The translations under genes were made by a program, and so were the position numbers. A model generated the notes under the pieces. The model made no database searches. It saw only the letters and a list, made by a program, of their open reading frames with translations, and had not been told where the DNA came from. DNA of 64,000 nucleotides, from the NCBI RefSeq assembly GCF_001010285.1, contig NZ_CP011104.1, forward strand, positions 2,852,001 to 2,916,000. Reading direction: 5' to 3'. Source of the DNA: Photorhabdus thracensis. Lineage in GTDB: Bacteria; Pseudomonadota; Gammaproteobacteria; Enterobacterales; Enterobacteriaceae. This document shows positions 26,284 through 35,309 of this stretch, in pieces; the first letter of the stretch is position 1, and each line of letters opens with the position of its first letter.

Positions 26284-27189
26284 TCAGAACTTATACCACT
26301 CTGGTGTCGTTAGCTTAACTCCCTGATAATCTTGCCATATTATATTAATACGGCTGAGGCAATTCTGAATTTCTTTTTCTCCAAATGATTGTGCCCAAAG
26401 TAAACTAAAGAAAGTGTCGCAGGCAGTATGAAAAGCGATTCTTTTTAAAAACTCCTGGCTTGGCTTGCCTACAAAATAGCCATCTATTTGCCCATGAACA
26501 AACGCTGTGCTGTGTAATCGGCTAAATACCATCATCCGGCTGAATTCTTTGGCCGGATCGCCAAAACGATAGCGATTGAAATCAATTATCCACAGTTTTT
26601 GTTTATCATCGATAACCATATTTCCGACATGATAATCCCCATGCAGGAACACTGGATTTATATTATCAAGCAGAGAGAAATTATCTTTTATGAAATCAAT
26701 AAAGTCTGCTTCATGGGGGATCTTGAGCTCACATTGGTCATATCTGGCCAGTTTTTCCTGATAAATGTTTTCTGCTTCTTGGCGGGGAGAAATGGTTTGA
26801 GATGGTGCTGCTAATTGATGAATTTTTTGTAAATGCTTTCCAGCTTGTAAACCTGCTTCATATTGCAATTATTCATTATGTTGTTCCAGCCAATTAATAG
26901 CATCTTGTCCCTCGATCCAATTTAGTAAAGAATAAACACTTTGGCCGTTGTTGCAAATGCCAAAATTAATTGGTTCAGACATAGGAATATTATAGCTAAG
27001 TAGTTGTTGCATCCAGAAAAATTCTTGCTGTTTTTTATCTTTCTGGCTGATATCAGCCAAACGTAATAACAGATGTTTACCTTGTTTATCAATAATATGG
27101 TATTTCTGATCTTTAGACCAGCCACGATTTTCAGGCTCTATTGCTTGCCAGTTTTCGGCTAATGGGATATCAAATATCATAATCTGCAT
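26284..27189 (-). pseudogene. Aminoglycoside-phosphotransferase-family kinase interrupted by an in-frame stop
   Basis: Two same-frame halves, 106 and 194 aa, are separated only by a TAA at 26869-26871; the sequence runs NWLEQHNE-stop-LQYEAGLQAGKHLQKIH. Together they make a normal ~300-aa APH-family kinase: N-lobe DKQGKHLLLRLADIS, catalytic HGDYHVGNM (Brenner motif) and the metal-binding IIDFNRYRFGDPAKEF. A single substitution in a sense codon explains the stop. The second half could in principle be re-initiated at the TTG next to the stop, but would lack the ATP lobe. Substrate unknown. Confidence 0.8.
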
Positions 27190-27235
27190 TCCACTGTTGT
27201 TGATGAAAGTATAAAATTAAGAGAAGGCATAAAGA

Positions 27236-27265
27236 TGCCGCTCTGAAAAATAATCCAAAGCGGCA
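27236..27265 (-). terminator. Possible rdgC terminator
   Basis: TGCCGCT and AGCGGCA form a 7-bp stem 20-50 bp past the rdgC stop on the minus strand. The loop is 16 nt and the T-tract is poor, so this is tentative. Confidence 0.4.
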
Positions 27266-27284
27266 GATAGCTTAAGGGCTGCTG

Positions 27285-28196
27285 TTATTTTTCCGCTTCA
27301 CCACCCAGCGCTTCAATGGTATTTTTAATCAGCGCACTTAATTCACCGGCCATTAAAATAAAGTCAGCATCAAACCGTTGGGCATAATCTTCCCGATCGA
27401 TATCGTCATTTTGTTCGCGCAGGGTATCACTGAATTTTATCCGTTTGAAAGCACCATCATCTGACAACATAAACTGAATACGCTCTTCCCAGTCGAGAGC
27501 CAGCTTGGTAACACATTTTCCGGCTTCAATATGGGTGGCGATTTCATCAGAAACCAGATCTTGTTTTTTACAGCGAATTACCCCACCTTCTTCCAAAATA
27601 GCTTTTAGTTCGGCTTCATCCATTAAAGCAAAGCCCGCCGGCAGATCACCGGAACGTACCCATTCTGTCAGGGTTAATTCTATTGGATCTTTAAATGTCA
27701 GAGGAACAACAGGTAAAGAACCGAGGCTTTTTCTCAGTAATGCCAAATTATCTTCGGCCCGTTTAGCACTGGCGGCGTCAACAATGATCAGATTATTGGC
27801 TATATCGATCCAGATATAAGTTTGGCTAAAACGGCTAAATGCCCGTGGCAGCAGGGTGTGCAATATCTCATCTTTCAGAGAGTCTTTCTCTGTTTTTTTA
27901 AGTTTGCGATGCTGCTCTCCTTCCAATTTTTCAATTTTTGCTTGTAGCGCTTGCTTGATAACTGGTGAAGGCAACATCTTCTCTTCTTTACGGGCACAAA
28001 TCAGGATTTGATTATTCGCAACATGGGTGAAAGCGTCGCTGTGAGAACCCATTGGCGGTACCCAGCCTGTTTTCGCCATATCCTGACTGCCACATGGGGT
28101 GAACGCTAACGGACTTAATTGTTTTTCCAGTTCATCCGCAGAAAGTGAAATTTCCCGGTTTAAACGGTAAATCATTAAATTTTTGAACCACAACAT
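27285..28196 (-). CDS. rdgC: RdgC, recombination-associated DNA-binding protein
   Basis: A 303-aa nucleoid-associated ring protein that binds double-stranded DNA and restrains RecA-dependent recombination. It has the family opening [14 protein letters not shown] and the blocks [65 protein letters not shown] and [16 protein letters not shown]. Length is exactly that of enteric RdgC. It is divergent from mak, the same neighbour as in E. coli. Confidence 0.96.
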   Translation of the reverse strand: MLWFKNLMIYRLNREISLSADELEKQLSPLAFTPCGSQDMAKTGWVPPMGSHSDAFTHVANNQILICARKEEKMLPSPVIKQALQAKIEKLEGEQHRKLKKTEKDSLKDEILHTLLPRAFSRFSQTYIWIDIANNLIIVDAASAKRAEDNLALLRKSLGSLPVVPLTFKDPIELTLTEWVRSGDLPAGFALMDEAELKAILEEGGVIRCKKQDLVSDEIATHIEAGKCVTKLALDWEERIQFMLSDDGAFKRIKFSDTLREQNDDIDREDYAQRFDADFILMAGELSALIKNTIEALGGEAEK

Positions 28197-28866
28197 TGAA
28201 GTTACCCCATATTTTTGCTCATTTAATCGGTGAGCATCTCAAACATAAGTCCGCATGATAACGAATCACAGAGGTAAGCCCTAGTCTCTTGTGTCAATTT
28301 ATCCTGAATATAATCCAGGTAATCCAGCCTTGATTGTCTGTTTAACTCAGGCAATGATGCGGGTAATGAATTGTTTCAGCCAAAATATCAGAATAAAAGG
28401 TGAGTTAATGCGTATAGGTGTAGATTTGGGTGGCACGAAGATTGAAGTGATTGCTCTTGGCAAGCAGGGGAAAGAGCTTTTTCGAAAACGAGTTGATACC
28501 CCCAGAGATAATTATCAGAAAACATTACAAACTATTGCGGGTCTGGTGACTGATGCAGAGCAGGCAACCGGGCAGAAAGGTTCGGTTGGTATTGGCATTC
28601 CAGGCGTGATTTCTCCTTTTAATCAAAAAGTGAAGAATGCCAATTCTGTCTGGTTGGACGGGCAGGTTTTGGATAAGGATATTGCCGCTCTGCTTGGACG
28701 GGAAGTGCGGGTGGCGAATGATGCGAATTGTCTCGCAGTATCAGAAGCAACAGATGGCGCAGGGGCGGGATGAATAATGTGGATCGTCTCTATCAGACAT
28801 TGCCGGATTTACTGAAAAAATGGGTGTTTGGTGATGAATGTGCTACTCCGATCAGGAAAGCGGTTC

Positions 28867-28960
28867 TTGACATCCTCCCCCACTTTCGCACTTCGTGACT
28901 CAAGAGGGGGATCCCCGTTAGTGGGCGACGGCTGATCGCTCTGCGTCTGGTTCCTGCTTC
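28867..28960 (-). ncRNA. Predicted omega (right-end) guide RNA scaffold of TnpB
   Basis: In this family the RNA scaffold covers the 3' end of tnpB and the right end of the element, and the adjacent flanking bases act as guide. Here the minus strand past the tnpB stop contains GGGGATCCCCC and GGGGGAGGATGTCAAG before the mak sequence. Assigned by position, not by covariance. Confidence 0.4.
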
Positions 28961-30150
28961 AACGGGCGGCCTGATTGCTCCGTCCCTCCACAGGCAAGCA
29001 CGGCATGCCCTGCCGCTAAAATGTTACGAGCGCCGTTTACATCTGCGTTCGCGGTATATCCACACACCTGGCACACGAATTTACTCTGTGACAAGCGGTT
29101 CTCTTTTGCTGTATGACCGCAACATGCGCACCGCTGGCTGGTGTATGCCGGAGGGACTGCCAGTACCTGACCGCCGCGCCAAAGCTGCTTATATTCTAGC
29201 TGACGGCGCATTTCATACCAGCCCTGATCCCGTATCGCGCGATTTAAGCCTGATTTAGCCCGAACGTTCCTTCCGGGCTGTTCTGCCGTGCCTTTCGCTG
29301 ACTTCGACAGGTTACTGACCTTCAAATCTTCAATCACGATCATCGCGTGGTTTTTGCTTATTTTCGTGGTGGTCTTATGAAGGTAATCGCGGCGAATATT
29401 GGCAATATGCGAGTGCAGACGCTGAATTTTTCGCTTCTGTTTCTGCCAGTTGGCGCTGAACTTAACTTTGCGGCTTAACTGTCTCTGGAGCGTCGCCAGC
29501 TTGTGCTGGCGGGTTTTAAAACTGTTGACCGGTTCATATATCGTACCGTCTGAGAGCGTCGCCAGTTTCGATATCCCGGCATCCAGACCCACCATTGTTG
29601 TTGATTCGTGGTGGGGCTCAGAGGCTTCTATCTCGACTTGAAACGACACATACCACTTACCCGCTGACTGGCTGATCGTGGCATTTTTGATTTTGCCGTT
29701 CACCTCCTGCGATTGCCGGAACTTTATCCATCCGAGCCCGGAAGGAAGCCTGACTCGGCGATTTTCAAGGAGACAATATTTTTCAAAATTGACGAACCGG
29801 ATTGAATCCCTGCCGTCATTTTTTCGTTTCCATACAGGCGCTTTCGCTGCCAGTGTTTTATCGAAGCAACGCCGCCATGCCCCATGTAAGTCTTTAAGTT
29901 TTTGCTGAAGGTTATCGGTGTAAGCTTCCTGTAAGAAGGCGTATTCCGGTGTTTTTTTCCACCCCGTGAGCATGCGGTTTAGTTCAAACGCGGAGGGAAG
30001 TTTTCCGCCAGAATCCAGAATGTGTTTTGTTACCTGAAGTCCGTGATCCCAGACAAAACGAGCACACCCGCATAACTGCTGCAAACGCGGCGACTGTTCT
30101 TCAGTTGGCTCTAGTCTGAACTTGTAGGCCTTCAGTATTAGCATTATCAT
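28918..30150 (-). CDS. tnpB: TnpB, RNA-guided nuclease of the IS200/IS605 element
   Basis: A 410-aa TnpB, the ancestor type of Cas12, which cuts DNA at target-adjacent sites under guidance of the element's RNA and helps the element persist. N-terminal helix-turn-helix and oligonucleotide-binding part ([14 protein letters not shown]); three RuvC catalytic segments, all intact: [10 protein letters not shown] (Asp), [12 protein letters not shown] (Glu) and NADVNGARN (Asp); a zinc ribbon with CACCGH and CQVCGY. Full-length and presumably active. A second Met three residues in is also possible as start. Confidence 0.95.
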   Translation of the reverse strand: MIMLILKAYKFRLEPTEEQSPRLQQLCGCARFVWDHGLQVTKHILDSGGKLPSAFELNRMLTGWKKTPEYAFLQEAYTDNLQQKLKDLHGAWRRCFDKTLAAKAPVWKRKNDGRDSIRFVNFEKYCLLENRRVRLPSGLGWIKFRQSQEVNGKIKNATISQSAGKWYVSFQVEIEASEPHHESTTMVGLDAGISKLATLSDGTIYEPVNSFKTRQHKLATLQRQLSRKVKFSANWQKQKRKIQRLHSHIANIRRDYLHKTTTKISKNHAMIVIEDLKVSNLSKSAKGTAEQPGRNVRAKSGLNRAIRDQGWYEMRRQLEYKQLWRGGQVLAVPPAYTSQRCACCGHTAKENRLSQSKFVCQVCGYTANADVNGARNILAAGHAVLACGGTEQSGRPLKQEPDAERSAVAH

Positions 30151-30202
30151 TCAGTATGTAGTAGGTTTGTTCTCTATTTTACTGTGCTTTCGGCTAACTT
30201 CA

Positions 30203-30607
30203 ATGCAAAAATACAAAATTAATCGTTCACGACATGCCACCTTTCTTTTACATGTACATCTTGTGCTTGTGATCAAATACCGTAGAAAGATTCTTGGCGA
30301 GCGACACTCTGCCGCCTTTCATCAGTATGCAGGTGAAATCTGCCGTGACTTCGGCGCAGAACTTAAAGAGAGTCACAGCGATTTAGATCATGTTCATATG
30401 CTGATTGAGTATCCACCGACCGTTCAGCTATCGGTATGGGTTAACTCGCTGAAAGCAGTCACCTCCCGTCGCTTACGTAATGAGTTTCTGGACTTACGCG
30501 AAGCATACGGAAAGGCAGTTCTCTGGTCTCGCTCCTACTTTGCGGGTTCATGCGGTGGAGCACCGCTGGAAGTGGTGAAACAATACATTCAACATCAGCG
30601 TGGCTGA
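30203..30607 (+). CDS. tnpA: TnpA, HUH single-strand transposase of IS200/IS605 family
   Basis: A ~134-aa Y1 transposase that excises and inserts the element as single-stranded DNA. The HUH motif is in SDLDHVHMLIEYPP and the catalytic tyrosine in VVKQYIQHQRG; LVIKYRRKIL is the usual N-terminal block. The start at 30203 (MQKYKINRSRHATF) is preferred over an in-frame ATG 36 bp upstream that would add a non-conserved leader. Length matches the family, so it looks functional. Confidence 0.9.
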   Translation: MQKYKINRSRHATFLLHVHLVLVIKYRRKILGERHSAAFHQYAGEICRDFGAELKESHSDLDHVHMLIEYPPTVQLSVWVNSLKAVTSRRLRNEFLDLREAYGKAVLWSRSYFAGSCGGAPLEVVKQYIQHQRG

Positions 30608-30759
30608 TGATTCTACGGGCTTTTCAAACCCGTCCAAATTCCCCTCCCGCCTGATGTCGGCGGGAATACCCTTTGGAGGTAAAGATGGGGATTCGAGTGG
30701 TGTTCGAGGTGCTGCTTGGTTGTGGCCGCAAAAATAGCATCAAACTAGCTATTCTTTAT

Positions 30760-30793
30760 AGCCGCAGAATAAAAAATCTCTGCGGCTTTATTC
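30760..30793 (+). terminator. mak terminator
   Basis: AGCCGCAGA and TCTGCGGCT form a 9-bp stem with an A-rich loop, followed by TTATTC, just after the relic mak stop codon. Confidence 0.75.
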
Positions 30794-30924
30794 ATAAATT
30801 AATATGATAGTTTATTGTGTTTAATTCTTATATTGGTATTTATTTAATTTAAATTTATTTAAATAATTCCAATTAATATTGTTGTAGATGATTTTTTATT
30901 AATTGTTATTTTCTTATAAAAAAC

Positions 30925-31280
30925 ATGAAATCTTTAGCCACTTTGATTGATTTACTAATCGTTTCAGGAACAGCGAATACAGTATTGGCCGCAGTCACTT
31001 TTGTCATGTTTTTTTAAACCAGAGAAAGCTGCACGATTTTCATGGCACTGAAATGGCATCGAAATTAGTGTGTGTGCGGGTTACTATCTGCGTGATAGAA
31101 ATGCAAATACCTTTAACTATAAAAAACAGGCTTACGCCATTGGTTTAGATAAACGTTTTGCAGTCTAATAGCCGGCGTTTGTTCGTTGAAGTTGCATATG
31201 ATGGCGCACACAGCGACAACCCAGCTTATGAGAATAAAAAACAGACTATTCTGGAAACAGGAGTTCGTCTGTACTTCTAA
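30925..31280 (+). pseudogene. Outer-membrane protein relic
   Basis: A signal-peptide-like start (MKSLATLIDLLIVSGTANTVLA) at 30925 runs quickly into a stop. Further on, pieces in different frames read GYYLRDRNANTFNYKKQAYAIGLDKRF and FVEVAYDGAHSDNP...ETGVRLYF with the terminal Phe typical of outer-membrane beta-barrels. The centre is missing. I take this as a decayed porin-like gene of unknown type. Confidence 0.55.
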
Positions 31281-31338
31281 GTTGAAAGTGATAAGGAGAG
31301 CTGAAGTTCTCCTTAACTAGCCTAAAAAGGGGTGTGAA

Positions 31339-33294
31339 ATGGTTAAGCATGTGTTGAAAATCTCCACATTAGCCTCATTGGTCGCATTTAATGTCAATGC
31401 TGCAACGGTTGACTTGCGGGTAATGGAAACATCTGATGTTCACAGTAATCTGATTGACTTTGATTACTTCAAAGATAAATCCACAGAGCAATTTGGTTTG
31501 GTACGTACTGCGAATTTAATTAAAGCGGCCAAAGCAGAAGCCTCCAACACTATCCTGGTCGATAATGGTGACCTGATCCAAGGTAGCCCGCTGGCAGATT
31601 ACATGGCGGCAAAGGGACTTAAAAAAGGGGAATCTCATCCAGCACATCAATTAATGAACACAATGGGTTATACCGTGGGTAATTTCGGTAACCACGAATT
31701 TAACTTTGGTTTGGATTATCTGAAAAAAGTCATTGCTGGTGCGAAATTCCCTTATATCAATGCCAACATAATGGATGCTAAAACCGGTAAGAACTATTTC
31801 ACGCCTTATATTATCGTTGATACGCCAGTGAAAGATCGGGAGGGTAAAGATCACACCATTAAAATCGGCTATATCGGTTTTGTACCGCCACAGATTGCTA
31901 TTTGGGATAAGCCCAATCTGGATGGCAAAGTTGTCGTTAACGATATTACTGAAACTGCGAAAAAATTTGTTCCTCAAATGAAAAAACAGGGCGCAGATTT
32001 GATTATCGCTATTCCTCACTCTGGTTTTTCCAAAGAGCCTTATAAGGCAATGGCTGAAAATTCGGTTTATTACCTCAGTGAGGTTGAAGGCATTGATGCC
32101 ATTATGTTTGGTCATGCGCACGGTGTGTTCCCAAGCGAGGAATTTGCAGACATTAAAGGTGTTGATGTCGCCAGAGGTACGGTTAATGGTATTCCGGCCG
32201 TTATGCCCGGTCAGTGGGGCGATCATTTGGGCGTTGTTGATATGGTTATCAACAATGATGGCGGGATCTGGAAGGTGGCGGAAGCAAAAGCGGAAGCACG
32301 TCCGATTTATGACAAAGTGGGTAAAAAGGCACTGGTTGGGCGCGATAGCGAGTTAGTGAAAATTATCGAGAAAGCCCATCAGGGAACCCGGGGTTTTGTC
32401 GGTAAATTGATTGGTAAAGCTTCTGCCAATATGTACAGCTATCTTGCCCTGATCCAAAGCGACCCGACAGTACAGATCGTGAATGATGCTCAGGCAGATT
32501 ATACGCGGCGTTTCATTCAGGGGGATCCGGATTTAGCGGATATTCCTGTTTTGGCAGCGGCGGCACCTTTCAAAGTCGGTGGTCGTAAGAATGCCCCCGC
32601 AGATTTCGTTGAAGTTGAAAAAGGTGATTTGACGTTCCGTAACGCGGCGGATCTCTATCTATATCCAAACACACTGGCTGTTGTGAAGGTAACCGGTGCT
32701 GATGTGATTGAATGGCTGGAGTGTTCTGCCGGCATGTATAACCAGATCGATCCAAATTCAACCCAGCCTCAGTATTTGCTGAACTGGAGTGGTTTTCGTA
32801 CTTATAACTTCGACACGATTAGCGGCGTGAATTATAAGATTGATCTGACTCAGCCCGCTAAATATGACGTTGATTGTCAGGTCATCAATCAAAGGGCGAA
32901 CCGTATCAAGGAGGTGACTTATCAGGGTAAGCCTATCGATACTCAAGCTAAGTTTCTAATTGCTACCAATAATTATCGTGCATATGGCGGTAAATTTGCC
33001 GGTACAGGCGAAGGTAATATCGCATTCGCCTCACCGGATGAGAACCGCGCTATCCTGGCTTCTTATATTGTCAACGTGTCTAAAGAGAGGGGGATGGTCG
33101 TGACTAGGGCCGATAATAATTGGTCGATTATGCCAATCAAAACTGACAAGAAATTGGATATTCGTTTCGAAACCTCTCCAAGTGAGAAAGCGGCGAAATT
33201 CATTAAAGAGTTATCTCAGTATCCAGTGAAATATCTGCAAAACGATGATATCGGTTTTGCAGTGTATCAAATTGATTTGACTGGAAAAAAATAA
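31339..33294 (+). CDS. cpdB: CpdB: periplasmic 2',3'-cyclic-nucleotide phosphodiesterase / 3'-nucleotidase
   Basis: A 651-aa periplasmic enzyme that opens 2',3'-cyclic nucleotides and removes the 3'-phosphate, salvaging RNA breakdown products. Signal peptide [22 protein letters not shown]; metallophosphoesterase motifs [36 protein letters not shown] and [12 protein letters not shown]-terminal 5'-nucleotidase substrate domain with [16 protein letters not shown]. Same length class as E. coli CpdB (647 aa). It is followed by an RNase I gene, a functionally matched pair for RNA scavenging. Confidence 0.96.
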   Translation: MVKHVLKISTLASLVAFNVNAATVDLRVMETSDVHSNLIDFDYFKDKSTEQFGLVRTANLIKAAKAEASNTILVDNGDLIQGSPLADYMAAKGLKKGESHPAHQLMNTMGYTVGNFGNHEFNFGLDYLKKVIAGAKFPYINANIMDAKTGKNYFTPYIIVDTPVKDREGKDHTIKIGYIGFVPPQIAIWDKPNLDGKVVVNDITETAKKFVPQMKKQGADLIIAIPHSGFSKEPYKAMAENSVYYLSEVEGIDAIMFGHAHGVFPSEEFADIKGVDVARGTVNGIPAVMPGQWGDHLGVVDMVINNDGGIWKVAEAKAEARPIYDKVGKKALVGRDSELVKIIEKAHQGTRGFVGKLIGKASANMYSYLALIQSDPTVQIVNDAQADYTRRFIQGDPDLADIPVLAAAAPFKVGGRKNAPADFVEVEKGDLTFRNAADLYLYPNTLAVVKVTGADVIEWLECSAGMYNQIDPNSTQPQYLLNWSGFRTYNFDTISGVNYKIDLTQPAKYDVDCQVINQRANRIKEVTYQGKPIDTQAKFLIATNNYRAYGGKFAGTGEGNIAFASPDENRAILASYIVNVSKERGMVVTRADNNWSIMPIKTDKKLDIRFETSPSEKAAKFIKELSQYPVKYLQNDDIGFAVYQIDLTGKK

Positions 33295-33306
33295 TTTTAA
33301 TAGTCG

Positions 33307-33335
33307 CCTGCCCTTGTTTGGGCAGGTTTTTGTTT
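33307..33335 (+). terminator. cpdB terminator
   Basis: CCTGCCC-TTGTTT-GGGCAGG followed by TTTTTGTTT: a textbook intrinsic terminator 13 bp past the stop. Confidence 0.9.
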
Positions 33336-33371
33336 GCCATTCAACAGGGAAATATTTTCCCATGAGGAACG

Positions 33372-34142
33372 ATGATGCGCTTTTCTAACTTATTACCGGC
33401 AGTATTTGTTTTATTGGTTATCAGCTGTGCGAAGCAACCAGAAGTGATTGATTCTTTTGAACCACAACCGGAAGACGCTATTTCCTGTTTATTGCCCGCT
33501 AATCCACCAGCAAATTATGACTACGTTGCTAAAAATGACCGTTATGGTCAGAACGCTAAAGCCTCTACAGATTACTTCAAACTGGCGATTAATTATTCTC
33601 CGGCATTTTGTAAAAACAAAGAGAATGAGATTAACAAACTGAAAAAAAATAACAAAATTGCCAAAGCGCAGAGGGAATATGAAAAGTCTGCATTACAATG
33701 TTTCTCAGAAAACAAATTTGGCTGGATAATTCATGGCCTGTGGGCGCAAACCTGTGATGGTAAATCAATGGATCAGTGTCGTGATTGGTCTGATATCCGT
33801 AAACATCCACGTTTGTGTAAGGGGGATTTGCCATCACTGGATTATCAGGTGATTAAACCTTATCTGTGTACTTCTCCAGGTGTAGATCTGCTGCAAGCCG
33901 AGTGGGAAAAGCATGGCGTCTGTGCGTTTGAAACTCCAGATCAATTTTTCAGTAAACAGCAAGAATTGTTTAATGGTTTGGTATTGCCGAATAGCCGTCC
34001 ATCTAACGAACAGTTGATTAAGTTTCTCCAGGAAAATAACCCATCATTAAAAGGGAAAACTATTCAGATCAATCGGGATGAATTTTACATTTGCTACAGC
34101 AAAAATTTCGACGTGATTGACTGTCCGAAACGTGAGTTATAA
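33372..34142 (+). CDS. rna: Ribonuclease I (T2 family), exported
   Basis: A 256-aa T2-type endoribonuclease acting in the periplasm. Both active-site boxes are present: FGWIIHGLWAQTCDG (CAS I) and LLQAEWEKHGVCAF (CAS II), with several cysteines for disulfides. The N-terminus MMRFSNLLPAVFVLLVISCAKQ looks like a lipoprotein signal (lipobox VISC), whereas E. coli RNase I has an ordinary signal peptide, so this form may be membrane-anchored. The ATG at 33375 is equally possible. A GAGGAAC site precedes it. Confidence 0.92.
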   Translation: MMRFSNLLPAVFVLLVISCAKQPEVIDSFEPQPEDAISCLLPANPPANYDYVAKNDRYGQNAKASTDYFKLAINYSPAFCKNKENEINKLKKNNKIAKAQREYEKSALQCFSENKFGWIIHGLWAQTCDGKSMDQCRDWSDIRKHPRLCKGDLPSLDYQVIKPYLCTSPGVDLLQAEWEKHGVCAFETPDQFFSKQQELFNGLVLPNSRPSNEQLIKFLQENNPSLKGKTIQINRDEFYICYSKNFDVIDCPKREL

Positions 34143-34467
34143 ACAAGCTCGTATTGTCGATATGAGTGAAAAATAATCAACAACCTGTTTCGTCGGGTTA
34201 TTTTGTTAATAATGCCCAATGAGATAGATCTTAAATGAATTGCCTTTCTGGCTTATTGAGCGGGATGTGGAAACGGGGAGTCAATGTTCTACCGTACCAC
34301 ATCCCGATTCTCCCCGTTTTATCCGCAGATCCCTAAAATAAAAACATTAAAGTCACTTAAGCAACGAATTGATAAATAGTTTCAAGATCTGATGTTATAG
34401 AATATCACCAAATTTAAATTTTAAATTTAGCTGGAACCGACTTAACTAATTCAAACGTAGATCTATT
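34143..34467. other. Intergenic region with interlocked inverted repeats
   Basis: 325 bp without a gene. At 34261-34319 two perfect 10-bp complementary pairs are interleaved: CGGGATGTGG (34261) with CCACATCCCG (34297), and AAACGGGGAG (34271) with CTCCCCGTTT (34310). They can form a pseudoknot or two competing hairpins; the second ends in TTTTAT like a terminator for rna. Confidence 0.6.
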
Positions 34468-35217
34468 ATGACAGATAGAAATGTTATATGGTTAGTGAGA
34501 CCTGTAAGTTATCAGGCCATTTTGAAACGTTGCCCTGGCTGTGAAATGAAAAAGGAGTTTTATCCAGCAGGTAAATAGCTTTCCATAATACTGATACACC
34601 TATGCCTTTTGTTTTCTTTTTGAACAACATTGGTTCTGTAGCCTATCTCATTGATTCTACAGACCACTTGGATGAAAAGGCTGTATATCTTGGTACACAA
34701 GGGCTGGTTGGAAGTGGAGCATAATTATGAAAACTTATTTACATTCAGGGTTAATGCGCAAAAAAAAGTGTTGGATGTGTGGAGCATCTATAAATGCGAA
34801 AAGTGCGATTACACTTGGAATATTGATATTTTTTCGAGGATTAATGTCAATAAATTGGATGGCGACTTGTATGAACGATTTTTACATAATGATCAAGATG
34901 AAATTCGACGATATGCCTTTGATTATCGGATATTGGCAAAAAACAGAGCTGAACTCGGCGGTTCCCCTGACTTTATTATAGAAGGTAAAGAACTTCAGGA
35001 TATGGCTCAAACGCTAGCGGCACAAATCACAGTACAGCTTGAATATCCCATTCCTGTCAGACTTATTTCGATCCTGACCAAAAAGCTTTCGTTGTCACGT
35101 AGTCGAGTAACTAATCTTGTTAATCAAGGCGCTATTCAGGGGGTAACTACAATTGAATTAAATAAAAAGCTAAAGCGAAATATCATTCTTAGCATTAATG
35201 TTAACGATTTATTTTAG
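34468..35217 (+). pseudogene. DUF1062 protein gene disrupted by a MITE
   Basis: The 5' part (34468-34571) encodes MTDRNVIWLVRPVSYQAIL and a zinc-type pair RCPGCEMKKEFYPAG; a 170-bp insertion then stops the frame. The 3' part resumes at 34745 as FRVNAQKKVLDVWSIYKCEKCDYTWNIDIFSR and runs to the normal end. Joined, the pieces form a typical DUF1062 protein (~190 aa, two CxxC pairs). The longer ORF that starts inside the insertion at 34651 is an artefact of the insertion. Function of DUF1062 is unknown. Confidence 0.85.
34572..34741. mobile_element. 170-bp MITE, copy 1
   Basis: Terminal inverted repeats TAAATAGCTTTCCATAAT and (reverse complement of the other end) TAAATAAGTTTTCATAAT, 15 of 18 identical. 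It encodes no transposase. Removing it with a TA duplication restores the DUF1062 frame, so it fits a TA-targeting (IS630/Tc1-like) non-autonomous element. A second copy of the same length is at 55093-57820, split by an IS. Confidence 0.85.
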
Positions 35218-35309
35218 CATCAACGTTAACGATTTATTGTAAAAGTCTGATAGTAATTTTGTCTGAATTAATCTGGTTTCCCAGAGATGGCATATTAAAG
35301 TAAGAATGG

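Larger units (their letters stand above)
28867..30684. mobile_element. IS200/IS605-family element carrying divergent tnpB and tnpA
   Basis: About 1.8 kb inserted in the mak relic. tnpB (minus) and tnpA (plus) are divergent. Ends are approximate because this family makes no target duplication: the tnpB-side end has CTTGACATCCTCCCCC, and the tnpA-side end has the subterminal hairpin CCCGCC-TGATGTC-GGCGGG (30646-30664) and another at 30615-30633. Next to the latter, GTAAAG on the plus strand reads TTTAC on the minus strand, a plausible target tetra/pentanucleotide. Confidence 0.85.
28408..30737 (+). pseudogene. mak: mak (fructokinase) remnant: internal deletion plus IS200/IS605 insertion
   Basis: The first ~122 codons are a good ROK-family kinase start ([47 protein letters not shown]). 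The frame then jumps: the next bases encode, one frame over, [14 protein letters not shown]...ATPIRKA, which belongs near the C-terminus of Mak. About 140 residues are missing, with the junction at GGGGCGGGATG, a G-rich microhomology expected at both ends. An IS200/IS605 element then separates this piece from the last codons, DSSGVRGAAWLWPQK at 30690-30737. The gene is therefore broken twice and cannot make an active sugar kinase. Confidence 0.9.

Noticed and set aside
34651..35217. A continuous 188-aa ORF looking like a complete gene
   Set aside because: Its first ~30 residues are encoded by the MITE; the real gene starts at 34468 and is interrupted. The same leader appears in a second ORF at 57694-57882 inside MITE copy 2.
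35192..35244. Tandem imperfect 27-bp repeat at the end of the DUF1062 gene (GTTAACGATTTATT twice)
   Set aside because: A short local duplication spanning the stop codon; too small to interpret as more than slippage.
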